From Anthonomus grandis grandis (taxonomy: Eukaryota > Arthropoda > Insecta > Coleoptera > Curculionidae): 64,000 nt of DNA. Numbering within the stretch: position 1 is the first letter of the stretch; the number at the start of each line of letters is the position of its first letter. Of the stretch, positions 56,420 through 64,000 are shown in pieces. The stretch covers positions 44,636,227 to 44,700,226 of the forward strand of contig NC_065546.1 of the NCBI RefSeq assembly GCF_022605725.1, written 5' to 3'. A program made the position numbers and the translations under genes. A model generated the notes under the pieces. That model worked only from the letters and a program-made list of their open reading frames with translations, had not been told where the DNA came from and made no database searches.

Positions 56420-57540
56420 TTTTCTTATAAATTAATGGCGCTTTTACATGCCTGGCTAACTGGTAGGTCGCAGTTTGCAACTGTAAACGAAGTTGTTTCT
56501 CAGGATTACTATTCTACTTCAGAAGTTCCTTAGGGTTCAGTCCTTGATCCTCCCTTGTGTGACATCTTTATTAATGAGGTGTGTCAACAATTCATTTCTC
56601 TGGTTCTAATTGGTAATATTTATATCAGTCATTGCCTAATTCTTCAGAAAGAGTTAGTCTTTAATTAACTGGTGCAATAAAAGTAAACTGGAGATGATAT
56701 ACATTGATAAATGCCAAGTGCTATCATTTACTTTTAAAACAAACCTTATTACATGCAACTATTTCATAAATAATAAATCTGAATATTCTAGGAATCTCGG
56801 CGTGACTTGTTAATAAACTAACTCTTACCAAACATTATTGATTATTAAGTAAAATCTGTATTGTTGTGATGAATTCATAATGAGTTACTTATTTTTTTGG
56901 GTATTACGTTACTTATAGTAAAATTAGAAAATACTATCTCACAAGCTCCCAAATTGAAAAGAAGAAAAAAATAGACTTATTCACGTATTTAAAAGAAATA
57001 TGAACTTAAATCTTTAACGACACCTTTTGTTATATTTGATTTAAGTTTAATACATTTTAAATGCAATAATTTACTTGAGGTATAATAGATTTCTTTATAT
57101 ACCCAGGAGCTGAGGTTTAATCTATTAATTTCTGAGCTCGTTTCTTCTTTTCAATATCCTACCTAACTTTGTTATGAATATTGAAATTGAAAACGATGAG
57201 AAAACCTACTTATTTAATAAAAATGTCTAATTTGAACCAACTTTCGGTGGTTATATATATTATCGTTATCAAGGTAAATAAAGTTCAATTAAATTAAATG
57301 AAAAATATGTAAAAAAGCTACTTATCTTTTCCAATCTTCCGCCTATTTATTATTCATTACTATTTATCTATTCATTACCAGACTAAGCCGTGAATTTCAG
57401 GATATTGATACAATTAAAGCTATTCTGCGTCTTTGTAAGGGCAAACCTTGAATGCCTCAGTCGTCAGAGTATAATGTGCATGCAGAAGAACTGGAGACAA
57501 TGCAACGTAGGTTCTTGAAATTGCTATACTTTGCTATACT
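56420..57540 (+). pseudogene. Jockey-like non-LTR RT fragments
   Basis: The plus strand reads 'LHAWLTGRSQFATVNEVVSQ', then a decayed 'VP*GSVLDPPLCDIFINEV' (RT block GVPQGSVLGPLLFxIFINDI). Around 56690-56820 comes 'MIYIDKCQVLSFTFK' and '...RNLGVTC', the block after the catalytic YADD, which itself is degraded. After a break of ~570 bp of unrelated AT-rich DNA, 57440-57535 reads 'HAEELETMQRRFLKLLYF', the C-terminal 'IExxQRxFLRxL' block. The element is a truncated dead copy with an internal insertion or expansion. It differs in strand from the similar fragment at 35.2 kb. Confidence 0.75.
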
Positions 57541-57559
57541 ATATTGCTAATTTGCAAAT

Positions 57560-59990
57560 CATTAGTATTAATTCAGATAATGATTCCGTCAGCTCTTAAA
57601 TTATGGAATCACTCTGATCTATAATTATCAATCATGGAATATTAGGTGACAATGAGGATCAATAGTTATCTGGATGCATTAAGTGAGATGGTGTTGACCA
57701 ATAGTCATTTGCAGGGCTCAGATGAGTAGCTCTTCAGTAAAAACTTTAATTTTTTAAGCAAAATACGAAAAAAGTTCATTAGAAAATTGGAGTTTTCAAT
57801 AACAACAACATTCGAGAGTTTTTAAAGAACAGAACTTTAAAAACAGTGCCTTACCCAACATTAGAGTATATTTTTAGTTGGATTTTGCTAATTACTCAAA
57901 AATCATTAATCTTGATCCAGATAAAAACTCTCTTAAATTTGACATATTGGAATTGCTCTCATCCATAGCTAATGTCCTTTTTCATGGAATTACTGAAAAT
58001 AATCATTTGGACTCCTCAGGTGAGATAGTCTTCAATAACAACTTCAACTTAATAGTTAAAATTTAGGAGTTTTTAAACTAAGAGTTTTTAACTTTGATTC
58101 TTCAAAAGGTCACTTTAAACCCACATATTGACTTGATCAACTCTCTACTACTGTTAGTATATTATCACTCTTATTTGTAGCTGATGAATTTTTTTCATTG
58201 AATGATCTCTTGGAGACTTCAAGTAAGCTTTGAATTGGAAAAATTAAAAATCGTTATTCTGGACCTATATTATGGACTTCGTTAGGTTTAATATGACGAA
58301 ATTACTTTTTTCTTCAGCTGTTAATTTTCTTCATTGAATCATTAAAAATAAGTTGAAGTTAATAACCAATAGTTATTTGGACTCCTCAGGTGGGCTACTC
58401 TTCAATAGGAACTTTAATTTCTTGGAAAAAGATTAGAAAAACTTTATTCGTAAATAGATTTTTCAAGAAAAATATCTCTATAGACATCACTTTGACCAAC
58501 TCTAACTTGTATTTCTAATTGGATTTTACTGATAATTAATTCATTAATCTTCTTTCAGTTGATTTGGTCAGGTTTGATATGATAAAATCACTGTCTTCTT
58601 TCACTGAAAGAAAAAAAATATAAAAAAGCGATAAGCTAGTCTTAATAAAAGTTCAAAAAAACTTGCAAAATTTTATTACTTAATAGCTATTAACTAATAA
58701 AATTAGTTAATAATTAGTTAGAGCTATAATACAAACGTCACATTACTCAAGATACTCGGTGTATTTCCAATTGCATTCTATTATTGAATTAAAAATCATC
58801 AGTCTTGATCCAGATCAAGAATCAGAATCAATCAATCATATTGATTGAATATTAGCAGGATTTTTTTCTTGACTGTAATGACCAAAAGTCAATTGGAAAA
58901 TTTGAGAAAAACCTTTTAAGCAAATAGGAGTTTTCAAAAATAAATAACTCTTAGGACGTTACTTTGTTGAACATTAAAGTGAATTGCAGTTTACTTGAAT
59001 TGGAAACTTTGATTTTATCTAATGGAATTCGTGTCAGCTGTAGCTGATTTTTCATCTTTCTTCAGATCATCAAGATCATTTTATTGAGAAAATTTGGGAA
59101 GAAACTCAGTAGCGAATAGGAGTTTTCAAGCAAATGGACTCTATAGACGTTATTGTAAACAACATTATATTGAATTCATGTTGGATTTAAATTGGAATAC
59201 TTAAAAATCATTGATCTTGACTCAGGTAATGATTTGGTCAGTTTTAATAGGATAGAATCGCTCTCATCTTTAGCTGATGGTCTTCTTCATTGAAAAATTA
59301 ATTGAAAGTGATTACTATCAATCCTCAGGTAAACTGGTCTGCAATAACAACTTTAATTTCTTAAAGACCAATGGACAAAACTTCTTTAGCTAAAATAGGA
59401 GTTTCCAAGAAAATGAACTCTATAGATCTCTTTTGGATCAACACTGAAGTTCAATTTGATTTAAACTAGGAAACTTAAAAACGATTAATCGCGATCAAAA
59501 TAATTATTTAGTGAGATTTTATGTGATGGAATCATCCTCATCTGCAGCTAATGGCATTTTTCATTGAACCATTGAAAATTAGTTAAAAGTTACTTGGAAT
59601 CTTCAGGTGAGCTGAGCTCGTTTTCAATAACAACTTTAATTTCTTTGAAAAAATATGGAGAACACCTTAGCAAATAGGATTTTTCGAGAAAAGAACTGTA
59701 AAAGGATCAGTTACATCAAAACTAGAGTGTATTTCTAATTAAATGCTGCTGGTAATTTAAAAATAATTAGACTTGTTCCAGTTGTGACTTCAGCATTAAT
59801 CTGATGGATTTATTCTCATCTGTAGCTAATAATCTTCTTTTTAAACCATTGAAAATTTATAGAAGCGTCAGATGTGTTGGTCTTTAATTTCCCTTAATAA
59901 TATGAGAAAAACTCACGTTATTGTCTGTTTTAATATAATGAGCTTATTCTTTACTAAAGTCCAATTGCAGATTCTATGAGAATCTTTTAA
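57560..59990. repeat. ~290-bp degenerate tandem repeat, about eight units
   Basis: Recurring landmarks are 'CCTCAGGTGAGCTA'-like strings followed by 'TTCAATAACAACTTTAATTTCTT' variants near 57716, 58013, 58384, 59320 and 59598. 'AGCAAATAGGAGTTTTCAAG', 'TCATTAATCTTGATCCAG' and 'TCATCTGTAGCTGAT' also recur. Spacing is about 280-310 bp. A stray piece of the same family is near 52300-52440. There are no genes; the 62-codon frame at 57878-58066 is repeat sequence. Confidence 0.8.
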
Positions 59991-62028
59991 AATATTTTTT
60001 TATTCTTTATCAGCAGTGGAGATTAAGATAAAAAAGAGGCTAGTAGGAGAACATTTTTCAACAAAAAAAGTGTAGATAAAAGGAAAAAGACGAGTCAAAA
60101 ACCATTAAATTTTTCTCACTTCTAGCTAGATCAACATAGAAAACATCATTGCTTTTGGTTCATCATCAAAGGAAATAAGAAAAGAATATAAGACAGCAGA
60201 AAATTTTAGATTCCCTCTAACCGAGCCATCAGAACTCCGAATGTGTCAGTGGCAAGAACCTCATGACAACCGCCAAAAAAGAATGAAAAAGAGTGTGAAG
60301 AATCATAAAAGTATAGATACAAGACAATGAATAATAGCTGATTACAACAGTTAGAGGAAGAAATATATTCTGCTAAGAAGGAGAGAGAAGGCTGATATCA
60401 GTTACATCTTTGAAACCCTAAGTATTTTCTAAAAATTCATCATTATCAATCATTTAAGTTCAATCTCATAATCATGAACGATGGAGATGGAGACTTAAAG
60501 CTGAAAAGAGAGATGGCCGTTGGTGACGATGGTCATGATGTTGATAATGTAGGTCCTTTTCTTGACGTGAAAATGCTGTTTCGAATACATACAAGGTGTC
60601 CTTGATTCAAAACTGCGATTAAGATGACATTTTTTTGGGCATTTTATAAATAGATTCCCTAAAAAAAAACCGATCGATCCACGCTGCCTGATTAATATTT
60701 AGGGTGAGGGACGCAGCAACAATTTAGCCAAATCGCGTTTCGGCATACAAATGACCGAAAGACTTAACCTAGATCAGTTTGCAGCCGAACGACTCCCACG
60801 GTTTCTACGTTGGTAGGCAGAAAGGACGGTGTGACGTGAATAGACATGGTCGTACTCCGTCTAGCATCCTCGATAAGAATCCTTAAATAATCACAACGAC
60901 GATTACTAGAGCATGTGTCGCTCACGTACCTCTTTCGCTAAAACTAAATAAATTGATGAATATGGTAATGAGTATTGCTTTAGAATGATTATTGTGTCTT
61001 TATGGAAGTAGATTCAACACATGCTAACAGTTATAGAGGTATTGAAAAATTGAGCACTTGATTCTCAATAAATACTTCATAATTTATGCTTAGTAGCTTT
61101 TAAGATACTGCAGTAGGTTGTTTGAAGACAGATGTTTCTTGCTGGATTGCATCTGTAGGATGACCAAAAATGTAACTTCTTTATCTTTTTAAATGCAACT
61201 GATCTACTAAATGCAGAGAGAATCATCAAATATCCCATATAACCCTGTGATGAACCCGAGAATCAGAAAAAGCTTCTTCTGTTCTAAGCCATTTTTTCGA
61301 CTTGTTGTGATTTCAAATTATAGACCTTGATGGCACGCGAGCTCCACACGCAATCATCCACTTTTCTATGGTATCTATGAGTGATATCCGCTCGTCTAAA
61401 TGGTCATTCACACACGTACGAATCCTCATGAATTTTAATATGGCAACGCACCCGGTAATAATGGTTCTCTGTAACCGGGGACATAATTACACGACTCTCT
61501 GGGCTAAATTATCATCACAAGACTCCATTTTAGCACCGATCGTTTCCAAGGAATCGACTAAAAATATATAGTGGTTTTGCATTGGAAATTTAATAATTCA
61601 TAGTGACATTGGGATGCGATTCTAATAATATCCGCCGGTGGCCACTCGAGCGATAATAAGAGTGATAATCTAATCCAGGAAATGAGTTTCTTACTTAATA
61701 AAATCGTTATCACCATGAGCCACATCTAAATCGTTTTTTTTGATTCTAATATATTCAAAAATACCATCAATATCATTAACACTATCATCATCTTGTTAAC
61801 GTCTTCCTGAGATGATCATTTTTTTTAATTTTTATACGTTGGGTTCTTGAATTGAATTGAAATATTTTTTATTTCAGATATTATTATAAAACTTAAAATA
61901 AAATAGTGTCACGTAAAAAAATTATTTATATAATATAAATACGTATATAATACTTTAAACGAGATTAACTAAAATATATATCTAAACTATATGGCTCCTT
62001 AGCTAAATTTTATTAAATGTCTACTATA
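59991..62028. other. Non-repetitive stretch, no recognised gene
   Basis: 60200-61700 is visibly more complex and less AT-rich than most of the window and shares no obvious repeats with it. A short plus frame from an ATG at 60475 (about 25 codons, acidic) runs to GATAATGTAGGT, a weak donor-like string, but this is too little to call an exon. 60640-60930 and 61320-61680 contain mixed-sequence blocks that could be regulatory or untranslated host DNA. Confidence 0.4.
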
Positions 62029-62249
62029 CAGGATGTCTCAGATAAAATGATATACATGGGGATATCGTAAACGTTAAGAGATGTAGTTTCGAGAGGGAGG
62101 TTGTGGGGGGTAGGGGGTTAAAAAATGCAAAGTGATTTCTACATAAAAATTGTTCCCCCTCGATAATGAAATTGTGTCCTAGCGTTTTTATAAAAACCTA
62201 AACCGTTTCGAGATAATAGGGGTTGGGAAGTTTTCAAATTAACACCCTG
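62029..62249. mobile_element. 221-bp MITE with TA duplication
   Basis: TA (62027-62028) precedes CAGGATGTCTC, and ACACCCTG is followed by TA (62250-62251). The ends are short inverted repeats (CAGGRTGT). The size and TA target fit Tc1/mariner-derived MITEs. The interior has G- and C-runs but no ORF. Confidence 0.7.
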
Positions 62250-62407
62250 TATACGTTCCGCATATAGTTGAATTTTTCTACTGTGAATTATCTTCTAACT
62301 TATTATTATTACTAACCTTATTGTTTAAAACTCGCTATATTTCCTAGTGTTGCGTCATACGCTTTTTCTTTAATTTTTTTTTATTATATGAATAATTTTT
62401 AAATCTA

Positions 62408-63760
62408 CCAAATACAAGGCGTCCATTATATGTCAATACGGTTTCATTAAGATTAGTTTCATTTTGCTTTAACTAATATGATTTATAGGGTCTACCAATA
62501 AGAATGATATAAGTTTAAATTGCTAAAAAATAAAAACTAATTGGTTAATTTCTATAATTGATGTTTCATGTTCTGGTTTATTATGTAACATTATGTTTTA
62601 AACAAAATATCATTAAGATGTCCACCTCGGCTACGGCGGCAGACGTTTAGACGATGAACCCAATTTTCAATCACTGTTTCTAACAAGTTGGGCTGAATTT
62701 CGCGAATAACCCTAGTTATGTTAACTTTCAACTCATTGATGGTTTGAGGATTGTTAGAATACACCTTCAACTTCACATATCCCCAAAGAAAAAAATCCAG
62801 GGGAGTAAGATCACAGGACCTTGGTGGCCAGTTGATATTGCCATGTCGCGAAATTATTCGATCTTCAAAACGCTCTCTTAATAAATTAATTGTGGCTCGG
62901 GCGGTGGGTGATGTTGCTTCGTCCTGTTGAAACGAATTCTGTTCGAAGTCTCCACCATCAATTGCAGGCCAAAGAAAGTTTGTTATTATGTCGCGGTAGC
63001 GCTCTCCGTTGACTGTCACAGTATGCCCCCCTGCATCCTCAAAAAAGTATGGACCGATAATTCCACCGACATGCAAACCACACCACACAGTCACTTTTAA
63101 CGGGTGTAATGGCACCTGTACTAATTTCTGGGGATTGTTCTGACAGCAGAAGCGGCAATTTCGCGTATTGACAACGCCACTAAGACAAAAATGGGCTTTA
63201 TCTGAAAAGATGATTTGTTTCCCAAAATTGGCATTTGGTTTCAACTGCAACAGGGCCCAGTCGGTAAACGTTCTTCGCAAACCATGGTCAGCAGGCTTCA
63301 ATTCTTGAGAACCATCTTATATGGATGTAGGCCTAAGTCTTTATTCAAAATGCGCCACAGAGACATTGGTGAAATGCCTAATTACTGAGAACGGTGCAAA
63401 ACAGACACATTGTTATTCGCGTCAACACTTTCTCTTGCAGCGGCGATATTTTCAGCGGTCCTTGCACTGTTTTGTCGCGTTGATGGCTTATTATCCAGAA
63501 GACTGTACTCCCGTTCAAACTTATTAATTGTGCGCCTTATTGCAAGCTCAGAAGGCCGTCCAGGATGGCCAAAATCTTCTCTAAGAGCACGATAACAGGC
63601 TCTAACCGATTGCGCATTTTTGTAATACCTTTTCACGATAGCTATACGTTGCTCTTGACTTAAACGATGCATGATGAAATGTCAAAGTATACTTAACACA
63701 ACTGACGCTTGATCCGCGTTTTGACACATACCATTTTGCGTACATGGCCCAGTAAACTTC
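62408..63760 (-). mobile_element. Mariner-like transposon, approximate limits
   Basis: A nearly full-length transposase gene fills 62591-63672. Possible inverted ends lie outside it: CCATTATATGTCAATACGG near 62425, and AAATGGTATGTGTCAAAACG reading inward from ~63745. The match is partial and no TA duplication was fixed, so limits are approximate. Confidence 0.55.
62591..63672 (-). pseudogene. Mariner-type transposase, near full length with two lesions
   Basis: The ATG is at 63672. Residues ~1-95 form the paired HTH region ('LSQEQRIAIVKRYYKNAQSV', 'FGHPGRPSELAIRRTINKFE'). A TAA follows 'VLHRSQ' at ~63382; beyond it the same frame continues as 'LGISPMSLWRILNKDLGLHP', so this is a simple nonsense change. 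A frameshift near 63305 leads to the catalytic part, open for 236 codons to 62591. It contains 'FGKQIIFSDKAHFCL' (first Asp), 'FQQDEATSPTARATI' (second Asp) and 'RSCDLTPLDFFLWGY' (third acidic residue). The end reads '...RRSRGGHLNDILF'. All three catalytic residues remain. With only one stop and one frameshift it is the best preserved mariner gene here. Confidence 0.93.
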
Positions 63761-64000
63761 TATAACTTCTATTGGTAGACCCATTAATTTGCTCATATAA
63801 GATAAATCTTCATAAAAATCCTCTCATGTATTGAGCCTTAAAATGTCGTTATTCTATTCTGCAAATTTCACAAAACTGATTTGCATATTTTTGGACAAAA
63901 GGAAATTATTGTCATTGTGGCTTTCGAACTTTAAACTTGCCGTGTATGGAAGTCACTATATTTCGAATCAATGTAATTGTTCCTCAATCACAAATCACCT
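63761..64000. other. Right edge, no recognised gene
   Basis: AT-rich sequence without a recognisable ORF or repeat; the minus frame entering from 63796 is not supported by similarity. Confidence 0.4.

Noticed and set aside
60475..60555. Short acidic plus frame from an ATG ending near GTAGGT
   Set aside because: About 25 codons with a weak donor and no partner exon; too little evidence for an exon.
1..64000. CRISPR arrays, bacterial operons or phage genes
   Set aside because: Repeats here have long, degenerate units without uniform short repeats and unique spacers; splice-like borders, Pol III tRNA signals and eukaryotic transposons show nuclear insect-type DNA.

Overview
The window is eukaryotic nuclear DNA, very probably from an insect. 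It is strongly AT-rich, has no operons or ribosome-binding sites, and consists almost entirely of decayed transposable elements embedded in long-monomer tandem repeats. The only RNA gene found is one tRNA-Glu(CTC). No host protein gene can be defined. One 102-nt segment with canonical splice borders (45239-45340) may be a host exon. The element mix (piggyBac, DUF4817-type mariners, pogo-like, ZMYM/DUF4371-type hAT, PIF/Harbinger, an Academ-like element with an XPG nuclease, BEL/Pao, several non-LTR fragments) is typical of insect intergenic or intronic DNA. Species cannot be read from the sequence.

Layout. 1-715: degenerate tandem repeat. 2965-6960: array of ~590-bp units broken by a foreign 680-bp segment carrying an unrecognised 173-aa ORF and by a Helitron-like insert. 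6965-9188: piggyBac element with TTAA duplications. 10.4-13.5 kb: another repeat family split by a pogo-like transposon, followed by a perfect foldback MITE (13548-13763). 14026-15590: mariner with ~120-bp inverted ends. 16.5-18.4 kb: hAT pseudogene. 19.08-20.76 kb: array of about seven hairpin-forming units, then the tRNA gene.

21330-26168: Academ-like transposon with ~155-bp inverted ends, interrupted by a 915-bp hAT insert with a perfect 8-bp target duplication. 26347-29990: hAT element, also with a perfect 8-bp duplication. 30.9-34.9 kb: remains of a non-LTR element interleaved with a palindromic MITE, a mariner with long inverted ends and a second mariner fragment. 35.2-35.5 kb: a non-LTR RT fragment on the minus strand.

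37.9-43.6 kb: ~187-bp satellite, split by a 2573-bp PIF/Harbinger element (40168-42740) that keeps both of its genes with few lesions. 43941-44830: non-autonomous element. 45643-50427: 5'-truncated BEL/Pao retrotransposon inserted in a ~340-bp repeat. 52.6-53.5 kb: hAT fragment. 56.4-57.5 kb: non-LTR RT fragment. 57.6-60 kb: ~290-bp repeat array. 60.2-61.7 kb: comparatively complex, non-repetitive sequence. 62-63.8 kb: small MITE and a nearly full-length mariner gene with two lesions.

All transposase and polymerase genes seen carry frameshifts, stops, deletions or missing catalytic residues, so none is likely autonomous. The strongest structural results are element boundaries fixed by target-site duplications. 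The most unusual items are the hairpin array beside the tRNA gene and the Academ/XPG element.
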